A stretch of DNA of 37,715 nucleotides from an uncultured Erysipelotrichaceae bacterium (GTDB lineage Bacteria; Bacillota_I; Bacilli_A; RFN20; CAG-826), in NCBI GenBank assembly GCA_902763555.1, contig CACWSI010000004.1, positions 1 to 37,715 on the forward strand, given 5' to 3'. Below the pieces are notes generated by a model, which saw nothing but the letters and a program-made list of their open reading frames with translations, was not told the DNA's origin and searched no databases. This document shows positions 15,627-23,969 of this stretch, in pieces. The position numbers were made by a program, and so were the translations under genes. The first letter of the stretch is position 1, and the number at the start of each line of letters is the position of its first letter.

Positions 15627-15662
15627 GTTGTAAGGCCAAAGGGCCGGGTTTAATAACGAATT

Positions 15663-16697
15663 ATGAAATACATTACATTTACAATTCCTTGCTACAACTC
15701 ACAAGACTACATGCGCCACTGCATCGATAATCTCGTTGCCGCTGGTGAAGATGTTGAGGTCATCATCGTCAATGACGGTAGTAAAGATGACACTGGAAAA
15801 ATCGCTGACGAATATGAAAAGAAATACCCAACAATCGTGAAAGCTATTCAAAAAGAGAATGGTGGTCATGGATCAGGGGTTATGGCAGGTATCCATAACG
15901 CTAATGGTATGTTCTTTAAGGTTGTCGATAGTGACGACTGGGTTGAAACCAAAGATGTTTTAGACATGCTTGAATTAATCAAACGTCACGAAGCAGAAAA
16001 CGCTAATGTCGACTTATACATCACTAACTATGTTTATGAACATGCTGCTGACAATTCACAATATGTTATGCATTATCGTAAATGCTTACCAGCAGAACAA
16101 ATCATTGCTTGGGAAGATATGAAGCGTGTGAAGTTAGAAACAGTCTTCTTAATGCACTCATTACTATATAGAACTAGTAAGTTAAGAGAATCCAAGATGG
16201 AACTTCCTAACCATACCTTCTATGTTGATGACATCTATGCCTATCAACCATTACCATTTATGAAGAAGATCTTCTATCACGATATTGATTTATATCATTA
16301 CTTCATCGGTCGAGCGGATCAATCCGTTAACTATGGCACAATGTGTAAGAGATATGAACAACAAATGAGAGTATTCAAAATCATGTTCACAGCCTATAAG
16401 TATGATGAAATCATCAAACAACCAAAACACTTAAAGAAATATATGTTCAAATGGTTAATGACAATATGTGGCATTACCATTATGACCATTGTTGGCACTA
16501 AAGAAGATAAAAAGAAACGTTGGAAAGTGTTCCATGAATACTTTGATGAACTTAAAGGACTCGATAAGAAACTCTATAACAAGATTAGACATCGTTCCTT
16601 AGCGTGCTTTGCCTTCAACTTACCAGGTTATGGTTTAAAGTCATTCGCTAGTAAGAATGGTTATAAAGTCTTCCAAAAGAGATTAAAACTTGGATAA
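15663..16697 (+). CDS. Family 2 glycosyltransferase
   Basis: 344 aa. The GT-A domain occupies about the first 220 residues: FTIPCYNSQDYM at the start, IIVNDGSKDDT at 34-44, ENGGHGSG near 61-68, and the metal-binding VVDSDDW near 83-89. The C-terminal third (YHYFIGRADQSVN, then Lys/Arg-rich helices around KKYMFKWLMTICG) matches envelope-polysaccharide transferases that act at the inner membrane face; one hydrophobic stretch near 265-280 may dip into the membrane. With glf just upstream it may build a galactofuranose-containing glycan, but acceptor and donor are not determinable. A strong terminator follows directly. Confidence 0.88.
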   Translation: MKYITFTIPCYNSQDYMRHCIDNLVAAGEDVEVIIVNDGSKDDTGKIADEYEKKYPTIVKAIQKENGGHGSGVMAGIHNANGMFFKVVDSDDWVETKDVLDMLELIKRHEAENANVDLYITNYVYEHAADNSQYVMHYRKCLPAEQIIAWEDMKRVKLETVFLMHSLLYRTSKLRESKMELPNHTFYVDDIYAYQPLPFMKKIFYHDIDLYHYFIGRADQSVNYGTMCKRYEQQMRVFKIMFTAYKYDEIIKQPKHLKKYMFKWLMTICGITIMTIVGTKEDKKKRWKVFHEYFDELKGLDKKLYNKIRHRSLACFAFNLPGYGLKSFASKNGYKVFQKRLKLG

Positions 16698-16705
16698 TAA
16701 CAAAG

Positions 16706-16729
16706 ACCTCTCAAATGAGAGGTTTTTTG
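16706..16729 (+). terminator. Rho-independent terminator
   Basis: ACCTCTC (16706-16712), loop AAAT, GAGAGGT (16717-16723), then TTTTT. Perfect 7-bp stem ending the glycosyltransferase transcript. Confidence 0.95.
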
Positions 16730-16757
16730 TTGCAACTTTAAAATATTATTTTAAAAT
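16730..16757 (+). promoter_or_regulatory. Promoter of the 16784 membrane protein
   Basis: TTGCAA (16730-16735), 16 bp, TAAAAT (16752-16757), starting right after the upstream T-run. The leader carries AAAGGGAG 7 nt before ATG 16784. Confidence 0.6.
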
Positions 16758-16783
16758 ATATGTTATCTAAAGGGAGTTATTCT

Positions 16784-17302
16784 ATGAAAGAAAAATACGC
16801 AAGAATTATCGCCGCTGTTATCTTAATTGTCATGGGCATCATCATCGCTGTTGTTGGCGCTGGTGCTCTTGATTTATATTTTGGTATCGGCTGCTTAGTC
16901 GCTGGTGGTGTTTTAGTGATTTTAAATATCATTAGCCTTGCAAAATCAAAACAAATCACATTTGGTCAATTATTCTTAAGTACCGCTTTAATTGTTCTAG
17001 GCGTTTGCTTTATCTGGACTCATTATGTATCATTCACAATGTTAATTAACTTAATTGTCTTATTGATACTTGGTTTAGGCATTGCTTTATTCGCCTATGG
17101 TTTATTCACAGTCATCTTAAGCAAGAAAGTCGCTATTGGTGTTGTGGAAATGGTTTTAGGTATTGTGGTTATTGTCTTCACAATCCTTTACTTAAATATT
17201 TCTGATTTCCAAAAAGCCTTCTGGATTGTCACTGGTATCGCTATTGCGGCATATGGCGTTCTTGAACTTATTAGTGTTCTTGCAAATAAGAAACTCAAAT
17301 AA
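16784..17302 (+). CDS. Small polytopic membrane protein, DUF308/HdeD-like
   Basis: 172 aa with six hydrophobic segments in three hairpins: about 5-24, 29-50, 60-77, 83-107, 113-133 and 140-160, then a Lys-rich tail (ANKKLK). Repeated Gly-rich helices such as IVMGIIIAVVGAGAL and GIGCLVAGGVLVIL resemble the DUF308/HdeD membrane family. I chose ATG 16784 for its well-spaced GGGAG; the in-frame ATG at 16760 lies in the promoter. It is single-gene, between two terminators. No function can be assigned. Confidence 0.8.
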   Translation: MKEKYARIIAAVILIVMGIIIAVVGAGALDLYFGIGCLVAGGVLVILNIISLAKSKQITFGQLFLSTALIVLGVCFIWTHYVSFTMLINLIVLLILGLGIALFAYGLFTVILSKKVAIGVVEMVLGIVVIVFTILYLNISDFQKAFWIVTGIAIAAYGVLELISVLANKKLK

Positions 17303-17328
17303 TAAGCAAAACATCAAAAAAGTAACAA

Positions 17329-17356
17329 AGAATCACATAAAATGTGGTTCTTTTTA
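17329..17356 (+). terminator. Rho-independent terminator
   Basis: AGAATCACAT (17329-17338), loop AAA, ATGTGGTTCT (17342-17351), then TTTTATT. Ten base pairs with one G-T. Confidence 0.9.
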
Positions 17357-17366
17357 TTAACGTGCG

Positions 17367-17490
17367 TATAATTGGTTGCGTTGGTTTACATCATTCCGCA
17401 ACTTAAAAGCGACGTAAAAACAACCACAAATTGGTGGTGTGTAAACCACGCTATTTCCTACAATATGCGAGAAATCATTCAAGGAGGGTT
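17367..17490 (+). promoter_or_regulatory. Promoter and long structured leader of the membrane XRE gene
   Basis: TATAAT at 17367-17372 gives a leader of about 115 nt, far longer than others here. It can form a 12-bp helix GCGT-GGTTTACA (17378-17390, one bulged T) with TGTAAACCACGC (17440-17451), enclosing a hairpin ACCAC/GTGGT (17423-17427/17434-17438). A second helix, GTTGCG/CGCAAC (17375-17380/17397-17402), uses the same GCG and so excludes the first. AAGGAGGG (17481-17488) serves ATG 17496. It could be a switching RNA, or the GGTTTACA arms could be paired operators for the XRE protein, with TACAAT at 17458 as an inner -10. Confidence 0.5.
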
Positions 17491-17495
17491 TATTT

Positions 17496-18167
17496 ATGAC
17501 CATAGGTGAAAAACTACAACAATTGAGAAAAGATAGTAACTATACTCAAGAAGAACTAGCGGACATTATGAATGTGTCTCGTCAATCAATTTCTAAATGG
17601 GAAAGTGATGTAGCATTCCCAGAAACAGAAAAGCTCATTACATTATCAAAACTATATCAATGTTCTATTGATTATTTATTAAATGAAGATAGTGATGAAA
17701 AAGTTAAAAGTCGTGGACGTGGTAAATCGTTTAATACAAAGAAGTTACCACTTATCGTTATGACTCTAGGCTTCTTCTTATTTACATATTTTGCCTATGG
17801 CTTTGTTTGGTATGGTATTCCTATTGGAAGTGGCCTAATCGATTACGTTTATTTAAATACATACCAATTATTATTCTCAGGCGCTTTTGGCTATGAATCT
17901 TGGGCGGGAATATTTGCCGCTGTATTTTATTTCTCTTTTGGTTTTATTCCACAAGTTGTCGCTATAACTTATATCTTCCTAGATTGGAAGGGCTTAGGAA
18001 CAATTTTAAAGATCTCCAATATCCTTTATTTCCTTGCTGCTACGCTTAATCTATCAATGTGTTTCCAAGATGGATTCAATGGCGCTGCGCCAGGTGTGTT
18101 ATGCGGCTTCTCTTTCATACTCTGCATTCTCCAATTTGCGGTCCCAACAATCAGAAAGACTCGTTAA
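17496..18167 (+). CDS. XRE-family transcriptional regulator with C-terminal membrane domain
   Basis: 223 aa. Residues 1-66 are a classic XRE helix-turn-helix (LRKDSNYTQEELADIMNVSR, then QSISKWESDVAFPETEKL, ending YLLNEDSDE). A basic linker (KVKSRGRGKSFNTKK) leads to four or five membrane segments: about 79-103, 118-135, 140-160, 172-190 and 197-216. Such membrane-tied XRE proteins probably sense an envelope or ionic cue and control nearby genes; this is family inference. It starts at ATG 17496 behind AAGGAGGG after an unusually long, foldable leader. The 3' end overlaps the convergent GH2 gene by 17 bp. Confidence 0.87.
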   Translation: MTIGEKLQQLRKDSNYTQEELADIMNVSRQSISKWESDVAFPETEKLITLSKLYQCSIDYLLNEDSDEKVKSRGRGKSFNTKKLPLIVMTLGFFLFTYFAYGFVWYGIPIGSGLIDYVYLNTYQLLFSGAFGYESWAGIFAAVFYFSFGFIPQVVAITYIFLDWKGLGTILKISNILYFLAATLNLSMCFQDGFNGAAPGVLCGFSFILCILQFAVPTIRKTR

Positions 18168-19839
18168 TCTCTTTAATAACAGGTATATCCACTTTGATTT
18201 CTTTACGGTCATAAGTGATGAAACCATTCATCTCTTCTTCAACATCACTTAGTTGAGTATAGATGAAACCAGACATACCTTTATTCTTACAAGGTTTAAT
18301 CTCTTCGTTAATAAATCTTATATATTCTTTTTGGAAGTCTTCTTTATTGTTAAAAAGTAAGTAAATGAAGCCTTCCTTTTTCTTTGCTTCTTTTAAACGC
18401 TTATCAAGGATATAAGCGCCACATTCGGAACAGACATATGCTCTTCCTTTGAGTTTGAATCTATTAGGTACTTTAACTTTCCATTTATAAATATGCATTG
18501 ATTTAACATCGCTACTACCTTGGTCATGCCATCCTGATGCATGGTCATAGATTCTAGTAGGATCAATAAGTTTAAGTTCTTGATATATTTCTTTAGCGTC
18601 AAACTGTCCCCAACCCTCATTAAAGATGGTCCAGTAAACAATGCATGGACAGTTATAAAGTAAGTCGATAGTTTCCTTAAATTCATTAAGCGCTTCTCTT
18701 CTTCCTTCTTCATTTTCTCTAAAGAATTTTTTATATCTATGGTCATTAATTTTATATCTCACGAATAGGGGAACTTGGTTAAGCCAGAAATCATATTTTG
18801 TGCAGCCATTTACAAAGTCTTGCCACACTAATAAACCAAGTCTATCGCAGTGGTAATACCACCTCATAGATTCGATCTTAATATGCTTTCTAGAAACGTT
18901 AAATCCAAGTGACTTAATGAGGTTAATATCATTTATGTAATCTTCATCGCTATTAGGCGTTAATAAGCCGTCTTGATAATAGCCTTGATCAAGAACGCCT
19001 TTCATAAAATAAGGTTTGTTATTTAAGGCGATAACTGTTTTACCTTTTTCATTTTTCATTAACGAAATTTTTCTCATTGCAAAATAAGAAGAAACTTCAT
19101 CAACATCATTTGAAATAACAAATTCATAAAGGTATGGATCTTCAGGTGACCAAAGTCTCATATCTTTAATAGAAATAATGTTCTCTTTATCCGCTTCAAT
19201 TTCGTAAATTTGATTTTTTAAATTGAGTTTTGCAGACTTATTGGAACTTTTGAAGCTTATTTTAGCGACTTTTTGATCAATATCTGGCGTTATCTTAATT
19301 GATTCAATATAACCGGTCTTAACGCTCTCTAACCACACTGGCATATAGATACCAGATTGAGGTTTATACCAGATACCTTCAGGCTTCAAAGCTTGCTTAC
19401 CTGAGGAGTGATATGAGCTATTCGTGGTGTCCTGAACTCTAACAATAATCGTGGCGTTATCCCCATCCAAATATGGTTTGATGTCCATTTCAAAAGGCAG
19501 GAAACCACCAACATGTTTCATCACAAATTGGTCATTAACAAATACTTCTGCGATTTGGTCAACCGCTCCGAAGTGTAGTATAACTTTATCCTTAATAAAT
19601 TCCTTAGGTAATTCGACATTTAATCTATAGAAAAGATAGTCATCTGGAAGGACAGTTTTATTAACGCCGCTCTTCTCTACTTCAGGAGAAAAAGGTACTA
19701 AGATTTGGCCATCAAATTTATTAGGAATTTTATCTTCTTTTCTAATGGCATATTCCCAATATCCATTAAGACAAATATAGGAATCTCTTTTAAACTGTGG
19801 ACGAGGATATTCACTTAGTGGAATCATTGTTTCGTTCAT
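18151..19839 (-). CDS. Glycoside hydrolase family 2 enzyme (beta-galactosidase/glucuronidase-like)
   Basis: 562 aa with the GH2 order: an N-terminal jelly-roll sugar-binding domain (LNGYWEYAI near 25; DDYLFYRLNVELP near 66; VILHFGAVDQIAEVFVN), an Ig-like sandwich to about 270, then a TIM barrel. The acid/base Glu is in IFNEGWGQFD near 407 and the nucleophile is probably the Glu of CSECGAY near 471. There is no signal peptide, so it acts in the cytosol on imported sugar. It is short for the family, lacking extra C-terminal domains. The start overlaps the transporter gene by 29 bp and the stop is TGA. With transporter and galactokinase upstream, release of galactose is the natural guess; glucuronidase or another beta-glycosidase cannot be excluded. 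Confidence 0.88.
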   Translation of the reverse strand: MNETMIPLSEYPRPQFKRDSYICLNGYWEYAIRKEDKIPNKFDGQILVPFSPEVEKSGVNKTVLPDDYLFYRLNVELPKEFIKDKVILHFGAVDQIAEVFVNDQFVMKHVGGFLPFEMDIKPYLDGDNATIIVRVQDTTNSSYHSSGKQALKPEGIWYKPQSGIYMPVWLESVKTGYIESIKITPDIDQKVAKISFKSSNKSAKLNLKNQIYEIEADKENIISIKDMRLWSPEDPYLYEFVISNDVDEVSSYFAMRKISLMKNEKGKTVIALNNKPYFMKGVLDQGYYQDGLLTPNSDEDYINDINLIKSLGFNVSRKHIKIESMRWYYHCDRLGLLVWQDFVNGCTKYDFWLNQVPLFVRYKINDHRYKKFFRENEEGRREALNEFKETIDLLYNCPCIVYWTIFNEGWGQFDAKEIYQELKLIDPTRIYDHASGWHDQGSSDVKSMHIYKWKVKVPNRFKLKGRAYVCSECGAYILDKRLKEAKKKEGFIYLLFNNKEDFQKEYIRFINEEIKPCKNKGMSGFIYTQLSDVEEEMNGFITYDRKEIKVDIPVIKEINESF

Positions 19840-21154
19840 TGATTTTCCTCTCCTTTCTAATCATTAAAATGACTGGAATAATCGCTAAGGCAAAGATGAT
19901 ACCGGTAGCGAAGAATAACCATCTATTAGGAGGATAGACTGTCACACCATATTCGTTTTGATATGGATTACCGCCTAAACGGCAAATAATCTCTGCTATA
20001 ACCATAGGACCAATAATCATTGGAATTAAAACAGTAAAGATCATTCTGACACCTTGAAATAAACCAACTTCTTTGACTGGTGTGTAGTCTCTAACTTTAG
20101 CCCCTAATACTGCGGTACTAATTAAATAACCAGACATTAGGATAATGCCACCTATAATTAAACCGATTTGTGTGCCCATTCCTTGACCCGCTGGAATAGC
20201 AAATACTGTAATACCTCCAACTGCGCCAACAATAAGGGCAGGAATCATAATCTTATTCTTACCAATCTTGTCCATAAATAAACCAAAGATAACGGTAATC
20301 GCACTCGCAGTTAATAAAACAATGCCTAAGCTAATAGTGAAGTTAGTGTCAACAATACCTAAGACATTCTGAACATATAAGATGAAGTAAGGCATGAATA
20401 CTTGTAAACCAATATTAAAGACCATAAAGGCAATAAGAGTGATATATAAAACTGGATTGGCTTTAATCACACTTGGTCTAAAACCATAAATAATATTCTT
20501 TAAATAAGGTTCTTCTTTATTAGGACTTGTGACATCCTTAGGCGCTAAGAAGATAGAAACAATACCAATTACTAAAGTAATACCACCAAAGATATAGAAG
20601 AATAAATCCCATCTCTTAGTGGCCCCATCTCCTACGTCAACAAATATACCTGCTACGACAATAACGGCAATTAACGCTAATAAAGGAAGAACAGATAAGA
20701 CGCTTTCGACTTTACTTCTATTCTTTTCGGTCGTGTTATCAGTAACAAAAGCATTAAATGCCGCGTCATTCGCGGTACTACCAAAGAAAGTCATCACACA
20801 GTCCATGATGACAATTAAAGTACCGGCTAAAAAGACATTGTGCGCTACTAAAGTAATAGAAGAATGAGGATCCAAGAAAGCAAAAGCAATAATAGATATA
20901 CCCCATAATATATAACCAGTGGATATTAATAGCTTTCTTTTACCCAATCTATCACTGACCGCACCCATTAAAAGAGTTGTTAATGTTGCTGCAGCGGCGC
21001 TACAAGCGGTCATCACGGGAATAAAACCATATTCACTAGTGCAGTCAAAAACATAGACATTGAAATAGTTGTTTTCAATAGCCCACGCTAATTGGCCAAC
21101 AAAACCAGCTAATATAAACATTAGCCATCTTCTTAGACCTATTTTGTTTTCCAT
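19811..21154 (-). CDS. MFS sugar transporter (GPH/SLC45-like)
   Basis: 447 aa, about 12 membrane helices in two halves. The loop between helices 2 and 3 reads MGAVSDRLGKRKLL, the MFS signature, and its second-half counterpart is GLFMDKIGKNKI. WAIENNYFNVYVFD at residues 24-37 is like the SLC45/GPH sugar-cation symporters. AAGGAGG lies before ATG 21154. Its place between galactokinase and a GH2 enzyme suggests uptake of a galactoside or other beta-glycoside; the substrate is inferred from neighbours only. Confidence 0.88.
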   Translation of the reverse strand: MENKIGLRRWLMFILAGFVGQLAWAIENNYFNVYVFDCTSEYGFIPVMTACSAAAATLTTLLMGAVSDRLGKRKLLISTGYILWGISIIAFAFLDPHSSITLVAHNVFLAGTLIVIMDCVMTFFGSTANDAAFNAFVTDNTTEKNRSKVESVLSVLPLLALIAVIVVAGIFVDVGDGATKRWDLFFYIFGGITLVIGIVSIFLAPKDVTSPNKEEPYLKNIIYGFRPSVIKANPVLYITLIAFMVFNIGLQVFMPYFILYVQNVLGIVDTNFTISLGIVLLTASAITVIFGLFMDKIGKNKIMIPALIVGAVGGITVFAIPAGQGMGTQIGLIIGGIILMSGYLISTAVLGAKVRDYTPVKEVGLFQGVRMIFTVLIPMIIGPMVIAEIICRLGGNPYQNEYGVTVYPPNRWLFFATGIIFALAIIPVILMIRKERKINERNNDSTK

Positions 21155-21166
21155 ACCTAATCCTCC

Positions 21167-22327
21167 TTATTTGATTTCGGAAGGTATCTGATTTCTAACA
21201 TTAACTATATGAACGTTTCCTTCACCGTACTTTTCTTTTGCGGCAAGTAAAACGTTATTTAAAACTTTATTTGGAACAAGGGCGATAACAGAGCCTGCAA
21301 AGCCTCCTCCATTAATTTTGACACCAGCTTCATTATTAGAGGCTTTCATAATTAATTCACAAGCTTCTAATGGTGAGCCTTCAATCTTATCGACATACAT
21401 ATTGTGCAATAAATCAGTGGATGATTCTCTTGATTCATTAATTAGTCTAATCAGTGTTTGGATATCATTATTGCTAATTGCCTCATATGCTTCTCTAACA
21501 CGTCTATTTTCACCATAGAAATGTAGGGCTCTTTGATATGCAATTTCACCATATTTTGATATGCCGTCTTGCTTATTTTCGATAACTTTGGCTTCTTCAA
21601 CGTCTCTTAAATATTCCTCGCCAAAATAGTGGGCAACTTTAAACATATCATCTGGAATTGCTTTATATAAATGGTCTAATCCTGCGTGACTACCACCTGA
21701 ATTAACAATGACAAAAGAATAATCATTTAATTCAACGTTAAGTGATTTAACTACTGGATTATCGATATCTTTAAAATCGATATAAACTAGACCGCCATAA
21801 GCGACACCTATTTGATCTAATAAGCCACACATCTTGCCGTAATAATTACGTTCAGCGAATTGGCTAGCCTTACATAAGGTCATTAAAGGTACTTGTTCAT
21901 CATTAAATAGTTTATTGATGGTTTGAGCCACTAATAATTCAAAAGCGGCGCTGCTAGATACACCCGCGCCACCAGGAATTTGGCTCTTCATATAAATATC
22001 AAAGCCACCATATTTATAAATTTCACTTAAATAAGCGACTATACCTCTAATTAATGCGGATGACTTGCCAATTTCTTCTTCATTCTTTTCTAAAGATGCT
22101 AAATCAATAGAAAAGCCACCAAAGCCTTCACTATAAACATTAACTAATAAGTCATTTCTAGCTTTAATTGCCGCGAATATTGATAAAGAACAAGTCGCTG
22201 CAATACATAAACCATGGTTATGGTCAGTGTGATTACCTAATACTTCAAAACGACCGCCACAGCTTAAATATAGTTCTGGTTCGACTTTATATGTTTCTAA
22301 AAACTTATTCTTGAGGTAGTTCTTCAT
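21167..22327 (-). CDS. galK: Galactokinase GalK
   Basis: 386 aa GHMP kinase, phosphorylating galactose at C1. The galactokinase signature GRFEVLGNHTDHNHG is at residues 25-39, the ATP loop PGGAGVSSSAAFE near 118-130, the catalytic Asp in CGLLDQIGVAYGG near 167-179, and the third GHMP motif KINGGGFAGSV near 345-355. Asn in GNHTDH, where E. coli has GEHTDY, is normal for Firmicute enzymes. No galT, galE or galM is in view, so the Leloir pathway must be completed elsewhere. The gene overlaps popT by 23 bp and precedes the transporter by 12 bp. Confidence 0.93.
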   Translation of the reverse strand: MKNYLKNKFLETYKVEPELYLSCGGRFEVLGNHTDHNHGLCIAATCSLSIFAAIKARNDLLVNVYSEGFGGFSIDLASLEKNEEEIGKSSALIRGIVAYLSEIYKYGGFDIYMKSQIPGGAGVSSSAAFELLVAQTINKLFNDEQVPLMTLCKASQFAERNYYGKMCGLLDQIGVAYGGLVYIDFKDIDNPVVKSLNVELNDYSFVIVNSGGSHAGLDHLYKAIPDDMFKVAHYFGEEYLRDVEEAKVIENKQDGISKYGEIAYQRALHFYGENRRVREAYEAISNNDIQTLIRLINESRESSTDLLHNMYVDKIEGSPLEACELIMKASNNEAGVKINGGGFAGSVIALVPNKVLNNVLLAAKEKYGEGNVHIVNVRNQIPSEIK

Positions 22328-23312
22328 TTTCTTTCACTTCTAGTTGGGCTCTTTTTCTTTGAGCAACTACTAATCTATAACTTAAGAAAGCACAAAGTGC
22401 TAATACTAAAATACCAATTATAATTTCTAACCACATTGGTAAGACTGGATGAATAATAACATTTGGATTATTACCATATTCTGGGTTAGCCCATGTTTGA
22501 TAATAATCAACAATATTAGAGTTAGCGAATAACACTAAAATAGATCCCGCAATAAAACCAATAATGACGAAGAATGTTTCTTTACGACATTTCTTTAATA
22601 AGATATTCATGATTTTAGAAACTAAAACCACACCGATTAAACAGCCAACAGCGAAGCATCCTAAAACACCAAATAGGGCACCTGTGTGTGAGAAATCACC
22701 TTGTTTAATCATTTCACTAGCCCAGCCTTTAACGTTATCCACAAGTGGTCTATAGAATCCTAAGATTAAAAGAATCAAAGAACCAGATAAACCAGGAACA
22801 GTTAAAGCGACCGCGGCAACCGCACCAACAGGAATAAGTAATAAATATAACCACCAAGCAGGTTGAGGTAAGAATAAATCATTCACAGAGAAATGATTAA
22901 GTCCCGCAATGATATTTAAAACGCCTAGTGCAACAACAAATAGTGCACCTATTGCAATAAGTAAGCCATTTTTCTTAGTGATCTTTTCACCTTTAACTTC
23001 ATCAGTAATGCCAGGGAAAGAACCAATTAAGAATCCAGCGAATACACATATTAAAACAAACATTAAATATTCAAAGGCATAAGAGAAGATGATAATACAG
23101 GCTACTACCGCAATAAGAATACCTAATAGGATTGGAATTAATACTTTAATAGCCCAGCCAAACTTCTTTCTAAAGTTATTAACTGCACCAATGATATCTT
23201 CATATACATGGAAGATGACCGCTATAGCGGCTCCTGAAACACCAGGAATCGCGGCTCCTGCACCGATGGCTAAACCAGCCACTAGTTTTCTAAACCATTC
23301 TTTGACTTTCAT
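22305..23312 (-). CDS. DUF368 membrane protein, PopT-type undecaprenyl-phosphate transporter
   Basis: 335 aa with about eight to ten membrane segments. The DUF368 hallmarks are clear: GLAIGAGAAIPGVSGAAIAV near 14-33 and a second, related LTVPGLSGSLILLILGFY near 174-191, the two re-entrant-looking repeats of the family. DUF368 (PopT) proteins return undecaprenyl phosphate to the inner leaflet for peptidoglycan and teichoic acid synthesis. It is the first gene of the popT-galK-transporter-GH2 operon, an odd partnership. The -10 lies 9 nt before ATG, so the message looks leaderless. Family firm; function from published family work. Confidence 0.88.
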   Translation of the reverse strand: MKVKEWFRKLVAGLAIGAGAAIPGVSGAAIAVIFHVYEDIIGAVNNFRKKFGWAIKVLIPILLGILIAVVACIIIFSYAFEYLMFVLICVFAGFLIGSFPGITDEVKGEKITKKNGLLIAIGALFVVALGVLNIIAGLNHFSVNDLFLPQPAWWLYLLLIPVGAVAAVALTVPGLSGSLILLILGFYRPLVDNVKGWASEMIKQGDFSHTGALFGVLGCFAVGCLIGVVLVSKIMNILLKKCRKETFFVIIGFIAGSILVLFANSNIVDYYQTWANPEYGNNPNVIIHPVLPMWLEIIIGILVLALCAFLSYRLVVAQRKRAQLEVKENEELPQE

Positions 23313-23321
23313 ACCGTATCA

Positions 23322-23350
23322 ATTATACGAGAGTTAGTTTATTTAGTAAA
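23322..23350 (-). promoter_or_regulatory. Promoter of the popT operon, likely leaderless
   Basis: On the minus strand TTTACT (23345-23350), exactly 17 bp, TATAAT (23322-23327). Nine nt separate the -10 from ATG at 23312. No ribosome-binding site is present. Confidence 0.7.
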
Positions 23351-23376
23351 TAAAGTGTCTTTTTCTATCATTGTGA

Positions 23377-23382
23377 TATAAT
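23377..23382 (+). promoter_or_regulatory. -10 box of the pth-mfd cluster
   Basis: TATAAT, 17 nt before ATG 23400, leaving a leader of about 11 nt without a strong ribosome-binding site. It is divergent from the popT promoter, within 60 bp. Confidence 0.6.
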
Positions 23383-23399
23383 AACACCACGAGATTTAT

Positions 23400-23954
23400 A
23401 TGAAACTTATTGTAGGCTTAGGAAATCCAGGAAAGAAATATGACAAGACTCGTCATAATATGGGCTTTATGGCTATCGACCTTTTAGCGGATCAAGCAAA
23501 GATTGATATCGATAAAGAAGTTTTCCATTCCTTAATGGGTAGAGGCAAGATTTATGATGAAGATTGCATCCTCATTAAACCTCAAACATTTATGAACCTC
23601 TCTGGAACAGCGGTGCAAGAAGTTGTTCATTATTTCAAGATTGAAATCGATGACATCATCGTTGTTTTTGATGACATGGCTTTAGAACCAGGCAGAATTA
23701 GAATCAGAAAAGAAGGTTCTTCTGGTGGTCATAAGGGCATGCAAAACATTATTGATTGTTTATCAACCGACAAGATTAAAAGAATTCGTATTGGTATTGG
23801 TGAACCTGGTGAATGGGACACTGTTGACTATGTGTTATCTAAACCTCTTAAAGACGAACAACCTTTAATCGATGAAGCAATTGAAAACGCTGTTGGTGCA
23901 TTAAAGGAGGCTCTTAAGTCTGATTTTGATCGGGCGATGAACAAATATAACTAA
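23400..23954 (+). CDS. pth: Peptidyl-tRNA hydrolase
   Basis: 184 aa cytosolic enzyme that frees tRNAs from stalled peptidyl-tRNA. Signature residues are visible: VGLGNPGKKYDKTRHNMGF with Asn8 and the catalytic His20, KPQTFMNLSG near 60-69 with the substrate-binding Asn, DDMALEPG near 94 with the catalytic Asp, and GSSGGHKGMQNI near 109-120. It heads the rightward cluster, as pth does beside mfd in other Bacilli. mfd follows after 15 bp. Confidence 0.96.
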   Translation: MKLIVGLGNPGKKYDKTRHNMGFMAIDLLADQAKIDIDKEVFHSLMGRGKIYDEDCILIKPQTFMNLSGTAVQEVVHYFKIEIDDIIVVFDDMALEPGRIRIRKEGSSGGHKGMQNIIDCLSTDKIKRIRIGIGEPGEWDTVDYVLSKPLKDEQPLIDEAIENAVGALKEALKSDFDRAMNKYN

Positions 23955-23969
23955 TTAAGGAGGTATAAA

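Noticed and set aside
18393-18746. 117-codon minus-strand ORF inside the GH2 gene
   Set aside because: Alternative frame of the GH2 coding sequence covering its catalytic Glu region; the GH2 frame is clearly the real one.
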